Source of the DNA: Cellulomonas sp. WB94
GTDB taxonomy: Bacteria > Actinomycetota > Actinomycetes > Actinomycetales > Cellulomonadaceae
Assembly: GCF_003115775.1 (NCBI RefSeq)
Contig: NZ_QEES01000002.1
Location: forward strand, 1,798,001-1,862,000
Direction: 5' to 3'
DNA length: 64,000 nucleotides
The translations under genes were made by a program, and so were the position numbers. The notes below the pieces were generated by a model. That model was not told where the DNA came from. It made no database searches and saw only the letters and a list, made by a program, of their open reading frames with translations. Below, in pieces: positions 41,290 through 52,310 of this stretch (positions are counted from its first letter, which is position 1; every line of letters begins with the position of its first letter).

Positions 41290-42075
41290 ATGACCGACAC
41301 CCTGCCCACTGCCTACACGCACGAGCTCTTCGGCCTCGACGGACAGCTGGCCGTCGTCACGGGGGCGAGCCAGGGAATCGGCCTCGCGATCGCGGAGGCG
41401 CTCGCGGCGGCAGGCGCGGACATCATCGGCGTGAGCTACGACATCCCGGCAGGTGAGAGCGCCGTGCGCACGGCGGTCGAGGACAGGGGCCGCACCTTCA
41501 CGCCGATCCGCGCCGACTTCGCCGACCGCGCGGCGGTCACGGCGCTCGCGGCGGACCTCGCAGGTCGCGAGGTGGACATCCTGGTCAACAACGGCGGAAC
41601 CATCCGGCGCACGCCGGCAGCCGTGCACTCCGACGAGGACTTCGACCACGTGATGGACGTGAACCTCCGGACGACCTTCGTGCTGTCGCGCGAGATCGGC
41701 CGCGCGATGGTCGAGCGCGGTCACGGCAAGATCGTCAACACCGCGTCGTTGCTCAGCTTCCAGGGCGGCATCAACGTGCCCGGCTACACGTCCTCCAAGT
41801 CGGCCGTCGCCGGCCTGACCAAGGCGCTCGCCAACGAGTGGGCGGCCAAGGGCGTGAACGTCAACGCGGTCGCACCCGGCTACGTCGCCACCGCGAACAC
41901 GAAGGACCTGCGGCAGGACACCGACCGCAGCCAGGAGATCCTCGACCGGATCCCGGCCGGACGCTGGGCGGAGGCGTCGGACATCGCGGGCGCCGTGCTC
42001 TTCCTGTGCTCGCGGGCGGCCGACTACATCCACGGTGCCGTCCTCCCCGTCGACGGCGGCTGGCTGGCCCGATGA
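41290..42075 (+). CDS. kduD: 2-dehydro-3-deoxy-D-gluconate 5-dehydrogenase
   Basis: A protein of 261 residues. It is a classical SDR: VVTGASQGIGLAIAE cofactor motif, LVNNGGTIRR (KduD has NNAG/NNGG here), the catalytic Ser in NTASLLSFQGG, and YTSSKSAVAGLTKALANEWA with Tyr and Lys. The strings ANTKDLRQDTDRSQEILDRIPAGRW are typical of KduD. It reduces 2,5-diketo-3-deoxygluconate to 2-keto-3-deoxygluconate with NAD(P)H, just after KduI. A KDG kinase and aldolase needed to finish the pathway are not in this window. It ends the operon, convergent with recQ. Confidence 0.92.
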   Translation: MTDTLPTAYTHELFGLDGQLAVVTGASQGIGLAIAEALAAAGADIIGVSYDIPAGESAVRTAVEDRGRTFTPIRADFADRAAVTALAADLAGREVDILVNNGGTIRRTPAAVHSDEDFDHVMDVNLRTTFVLSREIGRAMVERGHGKIVNTASLLSFQGGINVPGYTSSKSAVAGLTKALANEWAAKGVNVNAVAPGYVATANTKDLRQDTDRSQEILDRIPAGRWAEASDIAGAVLFLCSRAADYIHGAVLPVDGGWLAR

Positions 42076-42162
42076 GCCCGGCACGTCGGGGTGCGGCCGC
42101 GAGCTCCGACTGAGGTCGCTCGACGCTGGACCGGAGCACGCCCCGGCGAGGTGAGCGCGGGG

Positions 42163-44250
<2,088 letters not shown>

Positions 44251-44281
44251 GCCCCTACCCTACGAGCACCCCACCCACAGG

Positions 44282-44312
44282 TCCGCCCCCGGTCCGCAGG
44301 GCCGGGGGCGGA
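44282..44312 (-). terminator. Hairpin terminator after the epimerase-like gene
   Basis: TCCGCCCCCGG (44282–44292) pairs with CCGGGGGCGGA (44302–44312), an 11-base stem with a nine-base loop. It lies 18 bases past the stop of the gene at 44331 on the minus strand and just upstream of recQ. Confidence 0.7.
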
Positions 44313-44330
44313 GCCGAGCGAGCACGCAGC

Positions 44331-45182
44331 TCAGCCGCCGGTGACCTCGTCGGTCCACGAGTGCTCCGGCTCGTAGCCGATGAGGTCGCGCGCCGCCCCG
44401 ATGGCGAGCAGCGTCTCGCGCCCGACCAGCTCACGCGTGAGCGGGACGTCGGGGAAGACCTCGGCCATCAGGTCGGCCGACGGGCGGTCCATGATCGTGT
44501 CGGCCGCGGCGATGATGAGGCTCTGCGAGCCCGAGGTCGGGACCTCGAGCGCACGCCGGAACGCCTGCGCGACGTCGCGGGCGTCCACGTAGCCCCACAG
44601 GTTCCAGGCCCGCAGCCGCGCGTCGTCCCAGAAGTCGGGCACGTGGCGGTAGTCCTCGGGCTGGAAGATGTTGGACAGCCGCAGCCCGACGAACGGGATC
44701 CCGGACAGCACCGAGATGTGCCGCGCAGTCTCCTCGGCGACGACCTTGGACAGCGCGTACGTCGTCGTCGGGAGCGGGTAGTGCGCCTCGTCGATCGGGG
44801 CGTACCGCGGCGGCTCCGCGAACGGCAGGCCGAGCGTGGTCTCGCTCGACGCCCACACGACCTTGCGCAGGCCCAGCCGGGACGCGGCCAGGAACACGTT
44901 CGTGTTGATGGCGTTGTTCGTGTTGATCGTCGCCGGGGGCGTCGCGCGCCCGGGGGCCGGGATGTTCGCGAGGTGCACGACGGAGTGCGCGCCCGCGAGG
45001 ACCTCGATCGCCTGACCGTAGTCGGTGAGATCGGCGTGGATCAGGGAGGTGCCGAGGTCACCCTCGTCGCCGGGGGTGCCGGTCACGTCGCTCGCGCGCA
45101 CGTCGTACCCGTGTGCGAGCAGGTCGGCGACGACGGCGCGACCCGCCTTCCCGGAAGCGCCGGTCACAGCCACAGTTGTCAT
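44331..45182 (-). CDS. NAD-dependent epimerase/dehydratase-like SDR
   Basis: A protein of 283 residues of the extended SDR type. The N-terminus VAVTGASGKAGRAVVADLL is the NAD(P) motif, VVHLANIPAPG follows strand 4, and YALSKVVAEETAR supplies the Tyr and Lys. WASSETTLGLPF contains the active-site Ser/Thr. It could act on a uronate (like uronate dehydrogenase) or a sugar-nucleotide; the sequence alone does not decide. Uronate dehydrogenase would fit the nearby kdu operon, but the gene lies on the other side of recQ. The ATG at 45182 begins at the conserved strand. Confidence 0.75.
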   Translation of the reverse strand: MTTVAVTGASGKAGRAVVADLLAHGYDVRASDVTGTPGDEGDLGTSLIHADLTDYGQAIEVLAGAHSVVHLANIPAPGRATPPATINTNNAINTNVFLAASRLGLRKVVWASSETTLGLPFAEPPRYAPIDEAHYPLPTTTYALSKVVAEETARHISVLSGIPFVGLRLSNIFQPEDYRHVPDFWDDARLRAWNLWGYVDARDVAQAFRRALEVPTSGSQSLIIAAADTIMDRPSADLMAEVFPDVPLTRELVGRETLLAIGAARDLIGYEPEHSWTDEVTGG

Positions 45183-45382
45183 ACGGGGATCTTGCCATCT
45201 CACGAGCAGCCGCCTGCGCACATTCGCGGCTGTTCGGCCGAGTTCGTCCTTTTGCGCGGCTCGCTCGCCCGGACGAACCACCGCGAGGGGTCCGTGCGGT
45301 GTTCCGTGGCCCAGCGGCGGGTCCACGTCACTCCGCGGCGGACCACCTCGCGGTGGCGGCTGGAGGACGAGCAGGCAGACGA

Positions 45383-46900
45383 CTAGCTGACGTCTGCGTC
45401 GACCCAGTCGAAGGTCCGCGTGACGGCCTTCTTCCACAGCCGGTACTGACGGTCGCGCTCGGTCGGGTCCATCGACGGCTCCCAGCGCTTGTCCTCGGCC
45501 CAGTTGTCGATGACGTCCTGCTCGCCGTTCCAGAACCCGACGGCGATGCCCGCGGCGTACGCCGCACCGAGGGCCGTCGTCTCGGCGACCTGCGGGCGGA
45601 TGACGGGCACGCCGAGGATGTCGGCCTGGAACTGCATGAGCGTCTCGTTGGCGACCATGCCGCCGTCGACCTTGAGCTCGGTGAGGTCGACGCCCGAGTC
45701 GGCATTCATGGCGTCGAGCACCTCGCGGGTCTGGAAGGCCGTCGCCTCGAGCGCAGCCCGGGCGATGTGGGCCTTCGTGACGTACCGCGTGAGGCCGACG
45801 AGCGCGCCGCGCGCGTCCGACTTCCAGTACGGCGCGAACAGCCCCGAGAACGCCGGGACGAAGTAGGCGCCGCCGTTGTCCTCGACCGTCGCGGCGAGCT
45901 CCTCGATCTCGGCCGCCGACGAGATGAACCCCAGGTTGTCGCGGAGCCACTGGACCAGCGAGCCCGTCACCGCGATCGACCCCTCGAGCGCGTACACGGG
46001 TGCCTGGTCGCCGATCTTGTAGCAGACGGTCGTCAGCAGCCCGTTCTTCGAGGGCACCGGGGACGTGCCGGTGTTGAGCAGCATGAAGTTGCCGGTGCCG
46101 TACGTGTTCTTCGCCGTGCCGACCTCGAAGCACGCCTGCCCGAACGTCGCCGCCTGCTGGTCACCGAGGATGCCCGCGAGCGGGACCCCGGGCAGCATGC
46201 CGCCCTCACGGCCCTTGCCGTAGACCTCGGACGACGAGCGGATCTCGGGGAGCATCGACAGCGGGATCGTCATGTCCCTGGCGATGTCCTCGTTCCACGT
46301 GAGCGAGTCGAGGTTCATGAGCATGGTGCGCGACGCGTTCGTCACGTCGGTGATGTGCACCCCGCCGTCCAGCCCGCCCGTCATGTTCCACAGCACCCAG
46401 GAGTCGGTGTTGCCGAACGCGAGGTCGCCGCGCTCGGCCTTCTCGCGGGCACCGTCGACGTTGTCGAGGATCCACTTGATCTTCGGGCCGGAGAAGTACG
46501 TCGCGAGCGGCAGCCCGACCTTGTCCTTGTACCGGTCCGCACCGCCGCCGAGAGCGCCGAGGTCCTGGGCGATCTGGTCGGTGCGGGTGTCCTGCCACAC
46601 GATCGCGTTGTAGACGGGCTCGCCGGTCGTGCGGTCCCACACGACGGTGGTCTCCCGCTGGTTCGTGATGCCGACCGCCGCGATGTCGCGGAACGTGAGG
46701 TTGGCGCGGGTCAGGGCCAGACCGACGACCTCACGGGTGTTCGTCCAGATCTCCGCGGGGTCGTGCTCGACCCAGCCGGCCCTGGGGAAGATCTGCTCGT
46801 GCTCCTTCTGGCCGGAGGCCACGATCTGGCCGCCGTGGTCGAAGACGATCGCGCGGGTGCTCGTCGTGCCCTGGTCGATCGCGAGGACGTACTGAGCCAT
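45383..46900 (-). CDS. glpK: Glycerol kinase
   Basis: A protein of 505 residues, full length. It starts [21 protein letters not shown]; the FGGY-family signatures [52 protein letters not shown] and [21 protein letters not shown] are present. It phosphorylates glycerol to sn-glycerol-3-phosphate with ATP in the cytosol. The ATG at 46900 follows GAAGGACC; two in-frame upstream codons to 46918 are an alternative. It is the last gene of the glpD–glpF–glpK set on the minus strand, 67 bases after glpF. Confidence 0.96.
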   Translation of the reverse strand: MAQYVLAIDQGTTSTRAIVFDHGGQIVASGQKEHEQIFPRAGWVEHDPAEIWTNTREVVGLALTRANLTFRDIAAVGITNQRETTVVWDRTTGEPVYNAIVWQDTRTDQIAQDLGALGGGADRYKDKVGLPLATYFSGPKIKWILDNVDGAREKAERGDLAFGNTDSWVLWNMTGGLDGGVHITDVTNASRTMLMNLDSLTWNEDIARDMTIPLSMLPEIRSSSEVYGKGREGGMLPGVPLAGILGDQQAATFGQACFEVGTAKNTYGTGNFMLLNTGTSPVPSKNGLLTTVCYKIGDQAPVYALEGSIAVTGSLVQWLRDNLGFISSAAEIEELAATVEDNGGAYFVPAFSGLFAPYWKSDARGALVGLTRYVTKAHIARAALEATAFQTREVLDAMNADSGVDLTELKVDGGMVANETLMQFQADILGVPVIRPQVAETTALGAAYAAGIAVGFWNGEQDVIDNWAEDKRWEPSMDPTERDRQYRLWKKAVTRTFDWVDADVS

Positions 46901-46967
46901 GGGAGGTCCTTCTTTCAACAGGATGTGAGGTTCAGGGATGGGCCGGGAGGCCGCGGGTCAGGTGAGG

Positions 46968-47732
46968 TCAGACGTACCAGGCACCGATCAGGCCGCCGAG
47001 CACGCCGCCGAGGAGGGGGCCGACGACCGGCACCCACGAGTACGACCAGTCGCTCGACCCCTTGCCCTTGATGGGGAGCAGGGCGTGCATGATGCGCGGA
47101 CCGAGGTCGCGGGCCGGGTTGATGGCGTACCCCGTCGGGCCACCGAGGCTGGCACCGATGCCGACGACGACGAGTGCGACGCCGAGCGGGCCCAGGCCGG
47201 ACGGCGACTTGCCGGCGGACACGACCCAGAACACCAGCACGAACGTGCCGAGGACCTCGGTGACGAGGTTCCAGCCGTAGGACCGGATCGCGGGGCCTGT
47301 CGAGAACACCGCGAGCTTCGTCGCGGGGTCGGCGTCCTCGTCGAAGTGCTTCTTGTACGCCAGGAACGCGAGCGCGGCACCGAGCATCGCGCCGATGAGC
47401 TCGGCGGCGAAGTACAGGAACATGTTGGCGAGGGTCGGGTCGACCTGCGCGAGGACCGTGCCGTCGGCGCCCTTCGACTGCGCGAAGGGAAGGTCGGCGA
47501 CGAACAGCCCGATCGTGACGGCGGGGTTGAGGTGGGCGCCCGACTTGAACGCGGCGTACACGCCGGCGAACACAGCGAGCCCCCACCCGAAGTTGATGAG
47601 CAGCCAGCCGCCGTTGAAGCCCTTGTTCCTGGGGAGGATCGCGTTGGCGACCACCCCGCACCCGAGCAGGATCAGGACCGCGGTCCCGATGATCTCGGAT
47701 GTCATGAATGTGCCGGTAGAGATGGTGTCCAC
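46968..47732 (-). CDS. glpF: Glycerol uptake facilitator (aquaglyceroporin)
   Basis: A protein of 254 residues with six transmembrane helices. Both NPA half-helix motifs are present, GAHLNPAVTIG and AINPARDLGPR. The Asp after the second NPA marks a glycerol-conducting (GlpF) channel rather than a water channel. The GTG at 47732 is preceded by a strong GGAAGAGG; an ATG at 47705 has none. Two adjacent 10-base direct repeats (AAAC-[AG]-CTGAC) lie 65 to 85 bases upstream and may be regulator sites. It lies between glpD and glpK. Confidence 0.94.
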   Translation of the reverse strand: MDTISTGTFMTSEIIGTAVLILLGCGVVANAILPRNKGFNGGWLLINFGWGLAVFAGVYAAFKSGAHLNPAVTIGLFVADLPFAQSKGADGTVLAQVDPTLANMFLYFAAELIGAMLGAALAFLAYKKHFDEDADPATKLAVFSTGPAIRSYGWNLVTEVLGTFVLVFWVVSAGKSPSGLGPLGVALVVVGIGASLGGPTGYAINPARDLGPRIMHALLPIKGKGSSDWSYSWVPVVGPLLGGVLGGLIGAWYV

Positions 47733-47796
47733 GGTCGACCTCTTCCTTGAGGGGGTCCCGCCGCCCGGGGACGGCGGGGCTCGTGCTGACTGTGAG

Positions 47797-47816
47797 AAAC
47801 ACTGACAAACGCTGAC
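47797..47816. promoter_or_regulatory. Adjacent direct repeats upstream of glpF
   Basis: AAACACTGAC (47797–47806) and AAACGCTGAC (47807–47816) follow head to tail, then GAAC continues the pattern. They lie in the 159-base gap between glpD and glpF. They may be contact sites for the SorC-type regulator at 49724; a partial match (CAGTGTCTAAAC) occurs in its divergent promoter near 49687. Confidence 0.4.
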
Positions 47817-47891
47817 GAACTGCCTACCCCTGGGGTACACCTGTCCGGCCGGCGGGGCCATCCGCCCGGACTGTCGTGGGTCTCGTGGTCG

Positions 47892-49649
47892 TCAGTGCCG
47901 GGGTGGCAGCGACTGGTCCACGAGAGGGGCGAGGTCGGCGGCGCGCAGCCGGACGGTCTCCGCGCTCGCGTCGTCGGGCTCGAGCGCCGCGGCGTCCTCG
48001 GCCTCGGCCCGTTCCCGGTACGCGTCGATCTCGGTCTGACGGCGCGCTGCGTCCCAGCCGAGGACGGGTGCGACGAGGTCGGCGATCTCGTCGAGGGCGC
48101 CGACCCCCTTGTCCACCTGCTCGTAGTTGAGCCGAGTGCGATGCATGAGGACGTCGTCGAGGTGCAGCACCCCCTCGTGGCTCGCGGCGTACACCATCTC
48201 CGCCCCGATGTAGGCGGGAGCGTGCTCGAGCGCCTCGCCGAGCGACGGGTTCGCGTCGATGATCTCGAGCAGCTCGCCGAGCAGCCCGCCGTAGCGGTGC
48301 AGCAGGTGGTCGATGCGCCCCCGGTCCCAGCCGTACCGCTGGCCGATCGAGCGGCTCTGGCGCTGCAGGACCTGGAGCCCTTCGGCACCCACGAGCTGGA
48401 TGTGGTCGGTGATGGAGGGCAGGATCGTCGCGCGCGAGCCGAGCGCGAAGTCGACGGCGTCCTTGGCCATGATGCGGTAGGTCGTGAGCTTCCCGCCGGC
48501 GATGACGGTGAGGCCCGGGGCGGGGCTCGCGACGGTGTGCTCGCGCGAGACCTTGGCCGACGACGTGCCCGCCTTCGTGCCCGGCTGGAGCAGCGGGCGA
48601 AGACCGGCCCACGACCCGATGATGTCCTCGCGCGTCAGCGGTCGGGACAGCACGGCGTTGGCGTGCTCGAGGATGTACTCGATGTCGGCCGACGTCGCGA
48701 CCGGGTGCTGCAGCTCGAGCGTCCACGGGGTGTCGGTGGTGCCGATGACCCAGTAGCGCGACCACGGGATGATGAACAGGACCGACTTCTCGGTCTGCAG
48801 GATCAGCCCGGTCGCGCCCTCGATCCGCGCGCGGGGCACGACGATGTGCACGCCCTTGCTCGCGAGCACCCGCAGCCCGCCCTCGGAGCCTGCCAGCGAC
48901 TCGGTCCGCTCGGTCCACACGCCCGTCGCGTTGATGACCTGGCGGGCGCGCACCTCGAGGTGCTCGCCGGTCTCGAGGTCGACCAGCTCGGCGCCCGTGA
49001 CGGCGCCGCCCGACGTGGTCTGCAGCGCGACGACCTGAGTGCGGGACGCGGCGTACGCGCCGTACGAGACCGCGGTGCGGATCAGGGTGGCGACGAGCCG
49101 GGCGTCGTCGACGCTCGCGTCCCAGTACTGGATCGCGCCGATCGCGGCGTCGTGCCGCAGGTCAGGGAAGCGACGCTCCATGCCCTTGCGGGTGAGGTGG
49201 CGGTGGAGCGGCATCGGGCGCTTGTGGCCCGAGAAGCTCGCGAGCGTGTCGTAGAGCGCGACGCCTGCCCCGACGTAGGCCCGTTCCCAGACGCGGTGCT
49301 CGAGCGGGTACAGGAAGCTGACGGGCTTGACGACGTGCGGCGCGATGCGTGAGAGCAGGAGGTCACGCTCGGTGAGCGCCTCGCGGACGAGGTGGAAGTC
49401 GAGCATCTGCAGGTAGCGCAGGCCGCCGTGCACGAGCTTGCTCGACCGGCTCGACGTGCCACCTGCCCAGTCCTGGGCCTCCACGACGGCGGTCGACAGG
49501 CCGCGGGTCACGGCGTCGAGCGCGACGCCTGCACCGGTGACGCCCCCGCCGATTACGAGGACGTCGAGCTCCCGGCCTGCCTCGGTGCTCGCCCGCATGG
49601 CCGCGAATGCGTCCTCACGCAGTCCGGCCGTCAGCGCTGCTGTCCTCAT
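47892..49649 (-). CDS. glpD: Glycerol-3-phosphate dehydrogenase (FAD)
   Basis: A protein of 585 residues. The FAD motif VLVIGGGVTGAGVALDAVTRG and the family strings GGTSSRSSKLVHGGLRYLQ, LFIIPWSRYWVIGTTDTPW, SWAGLRPLL and VIAGGKLTTYRIMAKDAVD are all present. A helical C-terminal DAO_C domain follows. It oxidises glycerol-3-phosphate to DHAP at the membrane and passes electrons to quinone. The ATG at 49649 starts 75 bases from the divergent SorC regulator gene. It heads the glycerol set. Confidence 0.95.
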   Translation of the reverse strand: MRTAALTAGLREDAFAAMRASTEAGRELDVLVIGGGVTGAGVALDAVTRGLSTAVVEAQDWAGGTSSRSSKLVHGGLRYLQMLDFHLVREALTERDLLLSRIAPHVVKPVSFLYPLEHRVWERAYVGAGVALYDTLASFSGHKRPMPLHRHLTRKGMERRFPDLRHDAAIGAIQYWDASVDDARLVATLIRTAVSYGAYAASRTQVVALQTTSGGAVTGAELVDLETGEHLEVRARQVINATGVWTERTESLAGSEGGLRVLASKGVHIVVPRARIEGATGLILQTEKSVLFIIPWSRYWVIGTTDTPWTLELQHPVATSADIEYILEHANAVLSRPLTREDIIGSWAGLRPLLQPGTKAGTSSAKVSREHTVASPAPGLTVIAGGKLTTYRIMAKDAVDFALGSRATILPSITDHIQLVGAEGLQVLQRQSRSIGQRYGWDRGRIDHLLHRYGGLLGELLEIIDANPSLGEALEHAPAYIGAEMVYAASHEGVLHLDDVLMHRTRLNYEQVDKGVGALDEIADLVAPVLGWDAARRQTEIDAYRERAEAEDAAALEPDDASAETVRLRAADLAPLVDQSLPPRH

Positions 49650-49723
49650 GTAAGCCCGACCCCCACGTCATTTCCTCGGTCCGGGCAGTGTCTAAACCCG
49701 GGTCTTATGGCTATCGTCAGGGG

Positions 49724-50767
49724 GTGGCGAACGAACGCGCAACCCCTGTGCACGAACGTGCGGACCTTGAGGCGCCGAGTGACCGCGAGCAGGACGTGCT
49801 GCGCGCCGCCTCGATGTACTACCTCCAGGACCTCAAGATGGAGGTGATCGCGCGGCACCTCGGCACGTCGCGGTCGACGGTGTCCCGGCTGATCAAGCGC
49901 GCACGTGACACCGGCCTCGTCGAGATCACCCTGCGTCCCGCGAGCACGCGTGCACCGGGGCTCGGCCGATCCATCAAGGCGGCGTTCGGGATCGACGCGT
50001 ACGTCGTCCCCGTCCCCGACTCGTCGGGCGACAACGAGCGGCTCGACCAGGTCGCGCGCGCCGCCGCCCGGCTGCTGGGCTCGTGGTTCGAGTCCGACAT
50101 GGTGCTCGGCGTCGCCTGGGGCACGACCCTCGCCGCCGTCTCGCGCCACCTCACCCCGAAGCCGACCCGGGGCAGCGTCGTCGTGCAGCTCAACGGCGCC
50201 GCGAACCTCCACAACGGCGGCTTCGAGTACGCGAGCGACCTCATCTCGAGCTTCGGCACCGCGTTCAGCGCGACCGTGCACCACTTCTCGGTGCCGGCGT
50301 TCTTCGACTACACCGACACCAAGCAGGCCATGTGGCGCGAACGGTCCGTGCGCCGTGTCCTCGAGGTGCAGGCGCGCGCCGACCTGGCCGTCTTCTCGGT
50401 CGGTGCCGTGGCCGGGACCCTCCCCAGCCACGTCTACTCGGCGGGCTACCTCGACGCCCAGGACCTCGCGGTGCTCCACGCCGAAGGCGTCGTCGGCGAC
50501 GTGTGCACCGTGTTCCTGCGGGCCGACGGGTCCTGGGCGGACGTGCCGCTCAACGCGCGCGCTACCGGGCCGTCCCCCGCCGACCTCCAGCGCATCCCCC
50601 GCCGCGTGTGCGTCGCCGCGGGCGACGGCAAGATCGTCCCGCTGCTCGCCGCGCTGCGCGCCGGGACCGTCACCGACCTCGTCGTCGACGAGCTGACCGC
50701 GACGGGACTCCTCAACCTCGTCCGCGCGCAGCGACCACGCAACGGCGTCCGTGAGGTCGCTCGGTAG
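49724..50767 (+). CDS. SorC/DeoR-type sugar-binding transcriptional regulator
   Basis: A protein of 347 residues. The helix-turn-helix lies at about residues 30–68 (YYLQDLKMEVIARHLGTSRSTVSRLIKRARDTGLVEI), followed by the SorC sugar-phosphate-binding domain (LGVAWGTTLAAVSRHL, VVQLNGA, AVFSVGAVAG). The GTG at 49724 is divergent from glpD, so it likely controls the glp genes, binding glycerol-3-phosphate or a related phosphate ester. This differs from the GlpR type of Proteobacteria and many Gram-positives. The 74-base gap between starts holds both promoters; TCTAAAC and TTATGGCT are AT-rich -10 candidates. Confidence 0.88.
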   Translation: MANERATPVHERADLEAPSDREQDVLRAASMYYLQDLKMEVIARHLGTSRSTVSRLIKRARDTGLVEITLRPASTRAPGLGRSIKAAFGIDAYVVPVPDSSGDNERLDQVARAAARLLGSWFESDMVLGVAWGTTLAAVSRHLTPKPTRGSVVVQLNGAANLHNGGFEYASDLISSFGTAFSATVHHFSVPAFFDYTDTKQAMWRERSVRRVLEVQARADLAVFSVGAVAGTLPSHVYSAGYLDAQDLAVLHAEGVVGDVCTVFLRADGSWADVPLNARATGPSPADLQRIPRRVCVAAGDGKIVPLLAALRAGTVTDLVVDELTATGLLNLVRAQRPRNGVREVAR

Positions 50768-50776
50768 GTTGGGGGC

Positions 50777-51298
50777 GTGAGCACCGCAACTCTCCGCGTC
50801 CGGCCGGCCCTCCCCGCGGACGTCCGCGTCATCCGCGAGCTCGTGCAGCCGTACGCCGAGGAGCGGATCCTGCTCGCGAAGGAGTGGGTCGGGTACTACG
50901 AGGCGGTCCAGGAGTTCCTCGTGGCGGACGTGGGCGCCGACGACGCGCCCGACGTCATCGGCTGCGGCGCGCTGCACGTCATGTGGCAGGACCTCGCCGA
51001 GATCCGCACGCTGGCGGTCGACCGGACGCAGCGGCGGCACGGGGTCGGGCACGCGCTGCTCGAGGCCCTGGTCGCCCGCGCGCGCGAGCTCGGCCTGACG
51101 CGGGTGTTCTGCCTGACCTTCGAGGTCGACTTCTTCCGGGCGCACGGGTTCGAGCCCATCGAGGGCACCCCGGTGTCGCTCGAGGTCTACGCCGAGCTGC
51201 TGCGCTCGCACGACGACGGTGTCGCGGAGTTCCTGGACCTGGCCCGCGTGAAGCCCAACACGCTCGGCAACACCCGGATGCTGCTCGAGCTCGAATGA
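50777..51298 (+). CDS. ArgA-like GNAT amino-acid N-acetyltransferase
   Basis: A protein of 173 residues with a GNAT fold: RPALPADVRVIRELVQPYAEERILLAK, IRTLAVDRTQRRHGVGHALLEALV (acetyl-CoA loop R-x2-G-x-G) and a C-terminus VDFFRAHGFEPIEGTPVS. The short actinobacterial N-acetylglutamate synthases have this length and the PYAEERILL string. It would acetylate glutamate with acetyl-CoA as the first step of arginine synthesis. The GTG at 50777 lies nine bases after the SorC gene stop. No arginine genes are adjacent, so the precise substrate is inferred. Confidence 0.8.
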   Translation: MSTATLRVRPALPADVRVIRELVQPYAEERILLAKEWVGYYEAVQEFLVADVGADDAPDVIGCGALHVMWQDLAEIRTLAVDRTQRRHGVGHALLEALVARARELGLTRVFCLTFEVDFFRAHGFEPIEGTPVSLEVYAELLRSHDDGVAEFLDLARVKPNTLGNTRMLLELE

Positions 51299-51308
51299 CC
51301 GGCTCGGG

Positions 51309-52208
51309 TCAGGCCGGCAGGCGGTAGGTCACCGGGTCGTCCGGGCCGGGGCCGAGGATCCGCGCGAGCAGGCCGTCGGTGACCAGGCCGTCGACGCAGC
51401 GCTCGAGCTGGCGGACGTCCGGCCAGACCGCGTCGACCGCCGAGTCCGGCACTGGGCCGAGCGCCTCGCGCAGGAGCGCCATGACGCGGCCGCGCACCTG
51501 GCGGTCGGTGCCCGCCCAAGGCTGGGTGCGGCGTCGGGCGGCGTGCGCGTCGGGGGGATGGTCGGCCGAGCGCCACGCGCACAGGTCCGCGACCGGGCAG
51601 TCGCCGCAGCGAGGTGCCCGGGCCGTGCAGACGAGCGCGCCGAGCTCCATCGACGCGGCGGCCCAACGCGCGGCGAGGGCGTCGTCGTCGGGCACGAACG
51701 ACTCCGCGAGGCGCACCTCGGCGACCGTCTGGCTCGGCGCGGGCAGGGCGACCCCGGCCGCCACGCGGGCCAGGACGCGTCGCACGTTCGTGTCGAGCAC
51801 GACCGAACGGCGCCCGTGCGCGAACGCCAGGACGGCCGCGGCGGTGTACCCGCCGACCCCCGGCAGGGCCAGCAGCTCCGCCTCGGTCGCGGGGACGACG
51901 CCGTCGTGCCGCTCGACGACCACCCGCGCGCAGTCCTGCAGGCGCAGCGCGCGGCGCGGGTAGCCGAGCCGGTCCCAGGCACGCAGGACGTCGTCCGTGC
52001 CGGCGCACGCGAGGTCGCCCGGCTCCGGCCACCGGTCCATCCACGCGCGCCACGCCGGCTCGACCCGGGCCACGGGGGTCTGCTGCAGCATGACCTCGCT
52101 GACGAGCACTCCCCACGGGGTGCGGTCGGGTGCTCGCCAGGGCAGGTCGCGCGCGTTGACGTCGAACCACGCCAGCACGGCGTCGCGGACGAGGGGGGCG
52201 CGGGTCAC
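51309..52208 (-). CDS. mutY: A/G-specific adenine DNA glycosylase
   Basis: A protein of 299 residues. The catalytic Glu lies in VSEVMLQQTPV, the helix-hairpin-helix in LPGVGGYTAAAV, the catalytic Asp in VVLDTNVRRV, and the 4Fe-4S ligands in C-x6-C-x2-C-x5-C (VCTARAPRCGDCPVADLC). It removes adenine mispaired with 8-oxoguanine. The C-terminal Nudix-like domain of about 120 residues found in E. coli MutY is largely absent, as in many actinobacteria. The GTG at 52208 is supported by GGAGAAG. It converges with the acetyltransferase gene. Confidence 0.93.
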   Translation of the reverse strand: MTRAPLVRDAVLAWFDVNARDLPWRAPDRTPWGVLVSEVMLQQTPVARVEPAWRAWMDRWPEPGDLACAGTDDVLRAWDRLGYPRRALRLQDCARVVVERHDGVVPATEAELLALPGVGGYTAAAVLAFAHGRRSVVLDTNVRRVLARVAAGVALPAPSQTVAEVRLAESFVPDDDALAARWAAASMELGALVCTARAPRCGDCPVADLCAWRSADHPPDAHAARRRTQPWAGTDRQVRGRVMALLREALGPVPDSAVDAVWPDVRQLERCVDGLVTDGLLARILGPGPDDPVTYRLPA

Positions 52209-52310
52209 GCTGGCATCTTCTCCCGGTCGGTCGGCCCGTGGGTACCCGCGCACAGCACACCGGGTGTGTAGGTTGCGAAGGGCGGGGGTGCAGCGGATCG
52301 GAGGAAGACG

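Noticed and set aside
39541-42084. 847-codon open frame on the - strand opposite kduI–iclR–kduD
   Set aside because: It mirrors three recognised genes, and the protein looks like shadow translation.
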